DNA from: Halorussus pelagicus
Lineage (GTDB): Archaea; Halobacteriota; Halobacteria; Halobacteriales; Haladaptataceae
Direction: 5' to 3'
DNA: 64,000 nt
Assembly: GCF_004087835.1 (NCBI RefSeq)
Contig: NZ_CP035119.1
Span: forward strand, 2,852,001 to 2,916,000
In this document: positions 32,935-40,396 of the stretch, in pieces
How the letters are laid out: the number at the start of each line of letters is the position of its first letter
Numbering within the stretch: the first letter of the stretch is position 1
Made by a program: the position numbers and the translations under genes
The notes under the pieces: model-generated
Seen by the model: only the letters and a program-made list of their open reading frames with translations
Told to the model about the DNA's origin: nothing
The model's database searches: none

Positions 32935-34545
32935 TTAGACCAGACCCTTCGCCCACGCGGTCACGAAGCCCAGCACGCCCGTCACGACCGCGGCGATAGC
33001 GCCCAGCGGCGTCTCACCGGACTGAGCGTTCGGAACTTTCCCGCCGCCGCCCGAATCCTCGACTTCCGAGCGGTCGGACTCCGTGAGCAGAATCTTCTCA
33101 CTGGCCCCGTAGACGACTCCCGAGGACGCCGGGTCCTTCAGCGCGACCGTCGTACCCTCACTGTCGAACTTCGACGTGTGACTCGCCCAACTGCTATCGT
33201 CTATGTCTTCGAACGCCACGTCCTCGACGCCGGTAGCGAGTTCGACCGATTCGTAGCGTTCCGCGGGAACCGTCACCTCCTGCTCGAAGGACGGGTTTTG
33301 CCAGTTCAGGTCGTACGCCTGCGGTAGACGGACCTTCCCGCGAGTTTCGAGGACCGAGTTGTAGTTCACGCGGTCGGGGGTTTCGAGGAACCGGTACTCG
33401 TAGTCGAGGTCCGCGTCCTCCATCGTGACCCGGACCGGGTACGAGAGGTCGAAGAACGTCGCGTCGTCCTCGGTGAACGCCTCGCTGAACGTGTCGAGCG
33501 AGGTCGCCGAGACCTCGCCACTGGGTTCGTAGCGCTTCGTCCGTTCTTCGTCGTCCGTGCCTTCGTTCTTCAGGTACGACCCGAAGGTCCACCGACCCAT
33601 CTTCTCGGCGTTCAGGGCCGTGAGTTGCACCGTCGCGTTCGCGTCCGAGACCCGAATCTCGACCTCGGCAATGTCGTCAAACGACCCGTCGCCGTTCGCC
33701 ACGGTCGAGAGGTCCCCGAACCGCTGTTGGGCCGTCTGACCGTACCCCGTCGCCGTCGCTACCACGTTCGACTGAGTGCCGTCGAGCGACGACCCGATTT
33801 TCAGCACCTTCTCGTCACCGTCCGAGTCCCGGAATGCGACCTCGACCAGCGCGCCCGCGTCGAGCGACACCGTGTTCGCCACAAGCTGGGCGAATCGTTT
33901 GGCCGCCGAGTCCGAGATAGTCGCTCCGAACGACCCGAGGTCGAACGTCGCGCTCACCGTCTCGCCGTCGGCGACCGAGGAGGTCGAGACCTCCAGCGCC
34001 GGAGACACGTCGAGGTCCGCGTTCGACACCGAGATAGTTCCGTTCGTCGCGCCCGAGGTACTCCAGTGAGTCGCCGCGAGCGCCGTCACGTCGGTGTCCT
34101 TGTCGCCGTCGCCGTCTTCGTCGTACTGGGTCGAGCGCGGGAACGCGGACCCGTCGGGGAACTCTATCTTGTCGGCGCGGAACGACACGATGTTCTCCGA
34201 GTCCTCGCGGTCCACCGTTCCGCCAAGCGTCGATTTCTCGCCGTTGTCGTTCTCGTAGGCGAGGAGCGCGGCGTCGTCCTCGCCCCACGTCGCGTGGTGC
34301 CGGTCCTTCTCCAGCGTGGCCACGAAGTATGGGTTCGGCACGTACGCCGAGTCCCAGTTCAGGCCGGACCGACCGCTCGACCAGTCCGGTTCCGAGGTCG
34401 TCGTGTCCTGCGCCGCCGCGGTGCCCGCGGTCGCCGCGGTCGCCGCCGCGCCAGCCGCACTAGCCATGAACGCGCGTCGCGTCGTACTCGCGCACGTCTG
34501 ACAGTCCTGTTCGTTGCCGTCGATTTCGATAGTTTTCGAGGTCAT
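32935..34545 (-). CDS. Tat-exported, C-terminally anchored surface protein
   Basis: A 536-aa secreted protein. Residues 23-50 are a Tat signal (STTRRAFMASAAGAAATAAT) after a polar leader with two Cys. The ectodomain is acidic and beta-rich, with repeated SVADG/ADLD-like loops, and a Gly-rich linker (DSGGGGKVPNAQSGE) leads to a single C-terminal span (PLGAIAAVVTGVLGFVTAWA). Tat export fits a protein that folds before secretion, as for many haloarchaeal surface proteins. It could be the second virion- or vesicle-type coat protein beside the 876-aa one, or a pseudopilin-independent adhesin. No family recognised. Confidence 0.72.
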   Translation of the reverse strand: MTSKTIEIDGNEQDCQTCASTTRRAFMASAAGAAATAATAGTAAAQDTTTSEPDWSSGRSGLNWDSAYVPNPYFVATLEKDRHHATWGEDDAALLAYENDNGEKSTLGGTVDREDSENIVSFRADKIEFPDGSAFPRSTQYDEDGDGDKDTDVTALAATHWSTSGATNGTISVSNADLDVSPALEVSTSSVADGETVSATFDLGSFGATISDSAAKRFAQLVANTVSLDAGALVEVAFRDSDGDEKVLKIGSSLDGTQSNVVATATGYGQTAQQRFGDLSTVANGDGSFDDIAEVEIRVSDANATVQLTALNAEKMGRWTFGSYLKNEGTDDEERTKRYEPSGEVSATSLDTFSEAFTEDDATFFDLSYPVRVTMEDADLDYEYRFLETPDRVNYNSVLETRGKVRLPQAYDLNWQNPSFEQEVTVPAERYESVELATGVEDVAFEDIDDSSWASHTSKFDSEGTTVALKDPASSGVVYGASEKILLTESDRSEVEDSGGGGKVPNAQSGETPLGAIAAVVTGVLGFVTAWAKGLV

Positions 34546-34582
34546 GAGTTCGTTCGATTTCGGTTGTTCTGAAGCCTGTGCG

Positions 34583-34792
34583 TCACTTTTCTCGGAACAC
34601 TACGTACGGAAATCCGAGCACCCCGAACGCCGCGGCACCGAGGGCGAGCGGTTCCAGCGCCTGCGCTTCCGGCACGATTCCGGATAGCAGGTTGACCAGC
34701 GCCGACCACCCAACCCCAGCGCCGAGTCCTCCGACGAGCATGAGCGGCATGCCCGCGAACGCAAAGAGGACGACTTTCTTCCAGCGTTTCAT
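34583..34792 (-). CDS. Small two-span membrane protein, near the operon start
   Basis: A 69-aa protein starting MKRWKKVVLFAFAGMPLMLV, with a second span near residues 46-63 (LEPLALGAAAFGVLGFPYVV). Positive residues at the N-terminus suggest a cytoplasmic start. The ATG (34790-34792) overlaps the stop of a 40-codon gene as ATGA. It precedes the Tat-exported protein by 37 bases. Confidence 0.62.
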   Translation of the reverse strand: MKRWKKVVLFAFAGMPLMLVGGLGAGVGWSALVNLLSGIVPEAQALEPLALGAAAFGVLGFPYVVFREK

Positions 34793-34911
34793 GAGGGCCG
34801 CTCCTCGTCGTCCTCGCGGCTACTCTCGTAGTGTTTCCAGTCTGTCCAACTCGGTTCGTCTTCCTCCGAAAAGGAGGAGTGTGGGCGTTCGTGCCCGTCT
34901 TCCCGTGTCAT
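34789..34911 (-). CDS. Very small acidic protein, first gene of the membrane operon
   Basis: A 40-aa soluble protein starting MTREDGHERPHSSFSEEDEP and ending DDEERPS. It has the ATGA overlap with the next gene that is characteristic of this operon, which is the main support for its being real. About 55 bases upstream on its strand lies a CTATAG box (near 34968), and a CGACCG-rich imperfect inverted repeat lies between (34921-34942). Function unknown. Confidence 0.5.
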   Translation of the reverse strand: MTREDGHERPHSSFSEEDEPSWTDWKHYESSREDDEERPS

Positions 34912-35072
34912 GGGAGTATCACGACCGGAGCGACCGGTCGTCACACCCGCGTTGAACGACGCTGGCTATAGATTGTAGAAAAATTGGGAGCTGCCCCAAC
35001 GGCGATACCCAGTTACTTTCGCTACCCTATACATTTATTAGAGAAACGGTTCGCAGGAAGTACGGAGTAGCC

Positions 35073-35126
35073 ATGGGAATCAACGATTCGCAGATACTCG
35101 GACCGCTCAGGAGGGTGACAACGTGA
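35073..35126 (+). CDS. 17-residue leader peptide before the AbrB-like gene
   Basis: ATG at 35073 opens MGINDSQILGPLRRVTT and stops in the GTGA that starts the AbrB-like gene. A TATA-like box (ATTTATTA, 35031-35038) lies about 35 bases before it. The leader's end contains the ribosome binding site of the following gene. It could couple translation; no function is otherwise visible. Confidence 0.4.
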   Translation: MGINDSQILGPLRRVTT

Positions 35127-35242
35127 TTCAGGTAACGATTCCGAAGGACGTAGCCGACGAACTCGGAATCGAAGGCGGCGATGAAGTGCTTTGGACCGGC
35201 GAGGAGGGCTCAGATAGCGCGGAGATTCACTCTCCAAATTGA
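35123..35242 (+). CDS. Minimal AbrB/SpoVT-like DNA-binding protein
   Basis: A 39-aa protein starting at GTG: VIQVTIPKDVADELGIEGGD, then EVLW. This is the swapped-hairpin AbrB core (the xVTIPKxVxxxLGIxxGDxV pattern) with almost nothing else. A strong ribosome site (GGAGGGTGA, about 35110-35118) lies right before it. Such proteins act as antitoxins or promoter regulators; no toxin gene is adjacent. It stands between the membrane operon promoter and other regulators and could control either. Confidence 0.6.
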   Translation: MIQVTIPKDVADELGIEGGDEVLWTGEEGSDSAEIHSPN

Positions 35243-35251
35243 GATATATCG

Positions 35252-35497
35252 TTAAGGGAAGTGGCCATCACAGACAGTAGCATAACGGATAATCTCGTCA
35301 CTGTCGTTTACGTACTGCATTGTGTAGTCTGATTTTTCTTGGCATCCGGGCACGCTACACTCATTTGTGGGCGTTTTGAACTCTTTTCGATGTTTCTGGC
35401 AAACTGCTCCTACTTTCTGCCCAGTATTATCATCGAATACCCCCCAGTCTGTCTCGGGTCTTGAGCAGAACACACAACCCATGAAACAGTTACTCAT
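35252..35497 (-). CDS. Small cysteine-rich zinc protein
   Basis: An 81-aa protein with several metal-binding pairs: CVFCSRPE, CQKHRKEF, CSVPGCQEK and CDGHFP. Two treble-clef or zinc-ribbon sites are likely. An ATG five codons in (MGCVFC) is an alternative start. It is AT-richer than the membrane operon. Its role is unknown; short zinc proteins of this kind are common on haloarchaeal mobile DNA. Confidence 0.6.
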   Translation of the reverse strand: MSNCFMGCVFCSRPETDWGVFDDNTGQKVGAVCQKHRKEFKTPTNECSVPGCQEKSDYTMQYVNDSDEIIRYATVCDGHFP

Positions 35498-35594
35498 TAC
35501 CTTTTGGCTTAACTGTATGGGTGAAAATCAATTCTGTCCGGAATCCTTTCTCCACGCAACTTCTCGGGGTTAGGCGTCGAGAGAAACGAATCTC

Positions 35595-35645
35595 GCTCGT
35601 TGCACAAGTCGAACGAAATCGGTTGTGCAACGAGCGACCCTCCCC
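35595..35645. repeat. Perfect 13-base inverted repeat, operator candidate
   Basis: GCTCGTTGCACAA (35595-35607) and TTGTGCAACGAGC (35633-35645) are exact reverse complements with a 25-base loop. A third copy of TTGTGCAACGAG lies at 35750-35761, one base before the start codon of the regulator at 35763. Confidence 0.72.
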
Positions 35646-35749
35646 GTCGAAACTCCGCTCGACTTCCGAAGTGATCACGCCGCTCCCCGACCCCCGTTTA
35701 TATACTATCCGAGTTTGAGTGACCGCAGAATACTAGGTCCACGGGGAGG

Positions 35750-35761
35750 TTGTGCAACGAG
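35750..35761 (+). promoter_or_regulatory. Third TTGTGCAACGAG copy, between ribosome site and start codon
   Basis: The box directly follows GGAGG and ends one base before ATG 35763. A TATA-like stretch (TTTATATAC) lies at about 35697-35705. A protein bound here would block translation start or elongation of the transcript's first bases, so autoregulation by the downstream DNA-binding protein is the simplest reading. Confidence 0.5.
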
Positions 35762-35762
35762 T

Positions 35763-36038
35763 ATGCGAATCGAAGCCACCGAAACGCGGAAACGGAAGTG
35801 GGAGAACCTGAAAGAAGCGACCGGGAAGGGCCACAAATCGACTGCGCTCGACGCCGCGTCCGATTACTACCTGAAGATGTCCGGGGACACCACGGCCGTG
35901 CCGGTCGGCGCGATAGAGCAATTGATGGAACGCGCGGTCGAGCAGGGTTCGGTGACGCCCGAGGAGATTGCCGACGTGCTGGGCACCGAGGAGTTGCCGG
36001 TCGAGGCCGAGACAAACTGGTCGGTCGGAACCGAGTGA
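35763..36038 (+). CDS. Ribbon-helix-helix-like small regulator
   Basis: A 91-aa protein. The first 40 residues (MRIEATETRKRKWENLKEAT, then GKGHKSTALDAASDYYLKM) fit a ribbon-helix-helix-like DNA-binding fold. The rest is a short helical C-terminal domain (TPEEIADVLGTEELPVEAE). The start is fixed by the ribosome site GGGGAGGT. It lies beside three copies of a 12-base box that it may bind. A damaged copy of the same family lies at 56198-56415, outside the element. Confidence 0.6.
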   Translation: MRIEATETRKRKWENLKEATGKGHKSTALDAASDYYLKMSGDTTAVPVGAIEQLMERAVEQGSVTPEEIADVLGTEELPVEAETNWSVGTE

Positions 36039-36101
36039 GCGCGTTACTCGACGTAACCGTTACTGCCGACAACTGAATTCGGAGACGCCGAAAAGTTCGT
36101 T

Positions 36102-36545
36102 TTACCGCCGTCCTTCCCGCAGGTCGCTCAGGTACTGAACCACCGTGTCCTCCGAGACGCCGACCTCGCTGGCTATCCAGTCCTCGCGCTGGCGGTGGAC
36201 GACCTTCAGCCACCCAGCGATAGCGGCGCGCGAGGCCGTGGCGACTCTCGCAGGCACCGCGAACGAGTCGTCGGCCCACGCTTCCCACTCGTCGCCGTCG
36301 TGGGCGCTCGGTCCGAACTCGGGCGGAAGCACGTCGAGCGATTCGACGCCAGCCGCGGCGAGGGCCGCCGCCAGCGTCCGGGCATTCCGGCGTCCGTCCG
36401 GACCGTCGCCGACCTCGACGCGCTCGCGTCCTTCGACCTCCGAGAGGTAGAATCGGGTCGTGCCGCCCAGCGGCGAGGCGACGTTCTCGTACTCGACGCG
36501 GAAGGTCTCGGCGTAGGTGTCGATTTCCGTCAGTTCGATTGACAT
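36102..36545 (-). CDS. Helix-turn-helix protein downstream of a palindrome cluster
   Basis: A 147-aa protein with an unassigned N-terminal alpha/beta domain (TRFYLSEVEGRERVEVGD) and a C-terminal helix-turn-helix (DWIASEVGVSEDTVVQYLSD). Three copies of the 19-base element palindrome fill the 125 bases upstream of its ATG (36543-36545). This makes it the best candidate for the protein that recognises those sites, by analogy with autoregulated phage repressors. Sequence alone cannot show binding. Confidence 0.62.
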   Translation of the reverse strand: MSIELTEIDTYAETFRVEYENVASPLGGTTRFYLSEVEGRERVEVGDGPDGRRNARTLAAALAAAGVESLDVLPPEFGPSAHDGDEWEAWADDSFAVPARVATASRAAIAGWLKVVHRQREDWIASEVGVSEDTVVQYLSDLREGRR

Positions 36546-36569
36546 GGCGTTCGGACGAACCGGGTTACA

Positions 36570-36668
36570 AATATACGTTTCGTCTACTCGCGGCCGCGAG
36601 TCGCAGTAGACGATTCGTCTACCGAGCGCGTCGACGGCGAGTCGGTCGTGGTAGACAGTTCGTATAGA
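36570..36668. repeat. Three 19-base element palindromes upstream of the HTH gene (copies 7-9)
   Basis: 36570-36588 AATATAC-gtttc-GTCTACT; 36605-36623 AGTAGAC-gattc-GTCTACC (best match); 36650-36668 GGTAGAC-agttc-GTATAGA. Spacing is 35 and 45 bases. The region is the only promoter of the HTH gene and lies between it and the Dam-type methylase gene. An ACTCGACGAGTCG palindrome follows at about 36672. Confidence 0.7.
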
Positions 36669-36713
36669 ATCACTCGACGAGTCGCGTCCGTGCGTAGTAC
36701 CGCACGAGCGCGA

Positions 36714-37550
36714 TTAGTCGCCGAAGGCCGCGAGGTCCGTCTGTCCGCGGTCGTCGTCGGCGACGCCGGGGTCGAAGTTACAGACCAGTCGCTCGGTCGC
36801 GCTACAGTCGTCTTTCGAGTACGCACCCATGTGGTGGTTGTGGTCGGTCGAGACGACAAACAGGTCCTCGCGGTCCGCCAGCGCCGCAGGCAGGTCGTCG
36901 TAGGAGACCAGCCAGTCGGCGTCGAGGTCGGCCAGCGCGTCCGCGAGTTCGTCGTGGGCGAACTCGGTCGCGCGGTAGTAGTGTTCGCGCCCGAGGTACG
37001 GCGGGTCGAGGTAGAACACGGCGTCCGGGTCGTCGTACTCGGCCAGCACGTCGCGCCAGTCGAGCGCGCGAATTTCGACCCCGGCGAAGCGGTCGGCCAG
37101 CGTCCGGAGTCGGCCGCGCGACCGCGCTTTCCGCCAGCGGCGCGCTCGCTTCTCGCCCGCTCGAAAGCCCGACCGGTGGGCTATCGCGGCGTTGTACTGA
37201 GCGTACCGGAGGAAGTAGAAGCGCCCGGCGCGCTTGACCGCGGCGTCGGCCCGCTCGCCAGCGAAGTAGGCGTCGGCCCAGTGGTCGAACCGCTCCTCGG
37301 TGTAGTCCACGTCGGCCAGCCAGTCGGCGAGTGCGTCCGGCTGGTCGCGGACGGTCTCGAAGAAGTGCGTACAGTCGGTGTTCAGGTCGTTGTAGACTTC
37401 CTCGGGCGCGGGAGTCTTGTGGAACAGGACCGACGCCGCGCCGCCGAACACCTCGACGTAGCGTTGGTGGTCAGAGAGGTGCGCGCAGATCCAGTCGGCG
37501 AGTCGGGACTTGCCGCCGACGTAGGGAAACGGCGTCTGGAGCGTAGTCAT
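36714..37550 (-). CDS. D12-class (Dam-type) DNA adenine N6-methyltransferase
   Basis: Methylates adenine in a short DNA site. The 278-aa protein has the class-defining order: SAM-binding FPYVGGKSRLADWI at the N-terminus, VEVFGGAASVLFHK, and the catalytic DPPY in FYLDPPYLGREHYY. No restriction enzyme is next to it, so it is probably a solitary methylase that marks element DNA or protects it from the host. The ATG at 37548-37550 is clear. It is GC-rich, unlike the block that starts 100 bases upstream. Confidence 0.88.
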   Translation of the reverse strand: MTTLQTPFPYVGGKSRLADWICAHLSDHQRYVEVFGGAASVLFHKTPAPEEVYNDLNTDCTHFFETVRDQPDALADWLADVDYTEERFDHWADAYFAGERADAAVKRAGRFYFLRYAQYNAAIAHRSGFRAGEKRARRWRKARSRGRLRTLADRFAGVEIRALDWRDVLAEYDDPDAVFYLDPPYLGREHYYRATEFAHDELADALADLDADWLVSYDDLPAALADREDLFVVSTDHNHHMGAYSKDDCSATERLVCNFDPGVADDDRGQTDLAAFGD

Positions 37551-37659
37551 GTAGGACCGAGAGAAACCGGGTGCATGTTAAATCTGCGGGGTAGACGGAT
37601 TGTGTAGTCGTCGCGGTAGCCTTTCGTATCTACACTCGATATTCGTCAGTAAAGTCTTT

Positions 37660-37908
37660 TTACGAAATCCGAATGTCGATGATTTCACCGTCTTTCGACG
37701 GTTCGTACTCGATTTCACCGACTTCTCGTTTCTCTCCGTTCCTCAAATCGGTCTTCTCGTATGCAGACTGAATCTCTTCTTGGACGCGTTCAAAAGCACC
37801 TTCCGGTAGCTTTCCGATAGGATTGATAATGCTACTTTGGATGACGCTCAGACCTTCCTCATTCATCCGATCATCGCGTTCTACGGTGATTACTGCGGTT
37901 TCAGACAT
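37660..37908 (-). CDS. Small unknown protein beside the cytosine methylase
   Basis: An 82-aa protein beginning MSETAVITVERDDRMNEEGL, soluble and acidic, ending DGEIIDIRIS. The frame is open further upstream, but that part overlaps the methylase C-terminus, so the ATG at 37906-37908, 13 bases after the methylase stop, is preferred. Position suggests an accessory protein of the modification gene. No family recognised. Confidence 0.5.
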   Translation of the reverse strand: MSETAVITVERDDRMNEEGLSVIQSSIINPIGKLPEGAFERVQEEIQSAYEKTDLRNGEKREVGEIEYEPSKDGEIIDIRIS

Positions 37909-37921
37909 GTATTCCCCCGAT

Positions 37922-39007
37922 CTAATCAGTCGCTTGAAGTCTCTTTTGAGGTCCCTTGTTACTGGCGTGTTGAACCAGAGACTCTCCGATTGCCTTTGCC
38001 AGACGAACTGGAACAGCATTACCGATTAGTCTCCCCATCGATTGTACACTGAGGTCTTCTTCCGATTCAACAAACGCATAGTCTTTCGGGAATGTCTGAA
38101 GTATCGCTCCCTCTCGGACCGAAATTGCCCGATCTTCCTCAGGATGACCAAATCTACCACTCCCATAATTGAAGAACCTCGTAGTAATTGTTGGGGCAGG
38201 TTCCTCCCACTGCATTCGTCCATACGAGGCAGTATACTTTCGACCGCTGTCCTTCTTGTGACAGGCTAGTTTTAGCTCATCGGCCCAGTCTTCCCAAGTT
38301 CCACCGGGCTCGGAGTTCTGAATGCGCCTAATGTTTTTATCTGAAAGGTCACGAGAAGTATGAAGGAAATCCTCCTCCGATGATTCACCTGCTTCAAGTT
38401 CTGCTAAATCGTACTTCTCAAATTCGGACTTCACTGTTGCTTCTTCTGGGTCATGAGTAGGGTCTTGTAGTTCTATATGCCCATATTTGGAAGCTAAGAG
38501 AACGAGCCGTTTTCTCTCTTGAGGAACTCCGTACTTAGGACACTCCACCACTTTGTCCCAAATAGTATAGCCCAAATCCTCTAATCGAGATTGAAAATCC
38601 TCATAAGGCTCATGTTCTTGAACCTGTGGGACGTTCTCCATCGTTACTAAATCTGGTTCTACATCAGCAATCAGTTGGCCGAAATCCTCCATGAGTCCCC
38701 ATTTCTCATGACTATCTGCCTGCTTCTCGTTTCCATTACTCATTTTCGAGTATGGTTGGCACGGTGCGCAACCAGCTATCAGAGTATGATCTGCTTCATC
38801 GGATGAAAGATACGATTCGATATCCTCGGGAGATACATCCTCGGAAATATCGCTTTCTATGAACTCCGCATCTGTACTGTTTTTCTCATAAGGATGTCTA
38901 CATTCTGATTCGATATCGAAGCCCGCGCGAACATCGATTCCCGCCTTTTGAAGGCCGTAGGTAAGACCACCTGCCCCGCAGAATAGATCGACAGCACGTA
39001 TGCTCAT
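37922..39007 (-). CDS. DNA (cytosine-5)-methyltransferase (Dcm / DrmMII-like)
   Basis: A 361-aa 5mC methyltransferase. Motif I is VDLFCGAGGLTYGLQKAG, the catalytic Cys lies in GCAPCQPYS, ENVPQVQEHE is the conserved ENV, and PQERKRLVLLAS and GNAVPVRLAKAIG close the fold. AT-rich composition matches the block up to 51.3 kb. It could pair with the HNH nuclease upstream as a restriction-modification system. It could equally be the methylase (DrmMII) of the DISARM-like operon; class 2 DISARM uses such an enzyme. Sequence does not decide. Confidence 0.9.
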   Translation of the reverse strand: MSIRAVDLFCGAGGLTYGLQKAGIDVRAGFDIESECRHPYEKNSTDAEFIESDISEDVSPEDIESYLSSDEADHTLIAGCAPCQPYSKMSNGNEKQADSHEKWGLMEDFGQLIADVEPDLVTMENVPQVQEHEPYEDFQSRLEDLGYTIWDKVVECPKYGVPQERKRLVLLASKYGHIELQDPTHDPEEATVKSEFEKYDLAELEAGESSEEDFLHTSRDLSDKNIRRIQNSEPGGTWEDWADELKLACHKKDSGRKYTASYGRMQWEEPAPTITTRFFNYGSGRFGHPEEDRAISVREGAILQTFPKDYAFVESEEDLSVQSMGRLIGNAVPVRLAKAIGESLVQHASNKGPQKRLQATD

Positions 39008-39126
39008 ACGTTTCTACTTTGTACCAAGGGACATAAAAGCCATTAAACCGGAACGGAAGTAATAAATTTTCGTTATCTTCTATCACGGCCTATTTCACTG
39101 TAATTGCGGGTGGGTAGCTATCACAT

Positions 39127-40012
39127 TTAATCAAACTGGGCGAGTCCCTGATTCTGATATCGGAGATATTGACTCTCTATTTCGTGACCCTCCTCCATCG
39201 TCAGTTTGTTCCCATCGACTTCTGACTCGTCTTTGTGGTGAGTTTGGTATGTCTCAGGATCAATTTTAATTCGTCCGTAGTCGAAGTCTGCATGGTGGTT
39301 CGGGCAGAGAATTAGAATATTTGACTTCTCATCTTTCCCGTTATGAGGCTGTCCAAGCGGTCGAATGTGGTGTCCTTCTGCATACGGCTCACCATCATTT
39401 CCTCGCCGCTGATCACCACAGACTTGGCAAGTGTGCTCATATCTATTTTTTAACTCCTTCACAATCTGTGTGTTCCGAATAATTCGGCTTACTGTAGTTT
39501 GCGTTCGAGACGACTGACGGAAATCGGTCGGTTGCTCTGAGTCATCCACGTCGAAATTAGAATGGGTTTCAGTCTGTTCTTCTACAGGTTTTAGTAAGAA
39601 TTCGTAAATGTACCGACCATCGCGCGGTTTGTACTCGAAACTCACTACGTCTACCATACCACGGTACTCCCATTGATCTGCATCGATTGATCGGTAAAAC
39701 AGAAAAATCGGTACCGGAGTATCGATGGCATCGCGGAGCGCTTTATTTCCTCTATTCAGTTCTTGGCTCTCCTCACCTGGATTTCCTACGCCATGCCCCT
39801 GTGGGTCTTCCCCAGTAAAACGGAATTCTTCTGTTCCAATATCGTCATCGTACCTCCCTTTCTCTTTGGCAAAAAGCCAGAGGTATTTCTGGCCTTTATC
39901 ATCGTATCTAATCTCAATTCCCTTTCCCGTAGCCCCCCTGACCGAATACATCTTCGAACTGTGACTGCTGGAATTTTTCGCCGACAGTAATGTCGATTTG
40001 TTCAACCCTCAT
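39127..40012 (-). CDS. HNH restriction endonuclease, frameshifted near its start
   Basis: The main frame (39127-40005) carries a sensor-like N-terminal region (KGIEIRYDDKGQKYLWLFAK, later YIYEFLLKPVEEQ) that resembles SRA-type or other modified-DNA readers of HNH enzymes. A C-terminal HNH nuclease follows (HTCQVCGDQ, EGHHIRPLGQ, ILCPNHHADFDYG). A better start, ATG 40010-40012, gives MRVEQIDITVGEKFQQSQFE and meets this frame only if one base is lost in the run of six C at 39933-39938. The gene is therefore broken, phase-variable at that run, or misassembled there. It lies upstream of the cytosine methylase on the same strand. Confidence 0.72.
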
Positions 40013-40396
40013 GTTATCAAAGTATATAGCTCACTTCAAAAAGATATTCAACTAAACGCATTTAAACCCTTTGATGTATATGGGATGTAATTTTACTATT
40101 TCCTGCCTGAGAGCTGGCATGATGACCTCAATGATCGACTGAAGATTCTCTGCCTCGGAAACGGTAGAATCTGAGCGTGGTCGAAATCCTACTTCCAAAC
40201 GGCACCATTAAAGATCGACCTCTGGAGAATCTTGAAATGCGTATCGATTAGCTGCGAACTACGTTGTAGAGTATGACGACATCTATCGAAGGGTAAGCGG
40301 CTACATGACTCTCGGTTAGGTCCTTACCTGGAAGTCAATGAGCTGGGCCGTGAGGTGTGCGATAGGTCTATTTGTTTTGGGTTTGAGGGCTGGAAT
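40013..40396. other. Gene-free gap, possible remnant sequence
   Basis: AT-rich, no intact gene. Plus-strand bases 40215-40320 translate in pieces to helical segments separated by stops (LENLEMRID, then LRTTL; EYDDIYRRVSGYMTLG). This may be the remains of a small coiled-coil or regulator gene. The promoter of the divergent HNH gene lies near 40020-40050. Confidence 0.3.

Noticed and set aside
35490-35678. 62-codon minus-strand frame across the 13-base inverted repeat
   Set aside because: It is antisense to the operator-like region, overlaps the zinc-protein start, and its translation reflects the repeat rather than a protein.
36714-37550. Dam-type methylase as the DrmMI methylase of DISARM
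   Set aside because: It is GC-rich, lies outside the AT-rich block, and class 2 layout (DrmE first) goes with a cytosine methylase; a solitary D12 methylase is the simpler reading.
37591-37609. Tenth copy of the 19-base palindrome (GGTAGACGGATTGTGTAGT)
   Set aside because: The left arm matches but the right arm does not and the spacing is off; likely chance.
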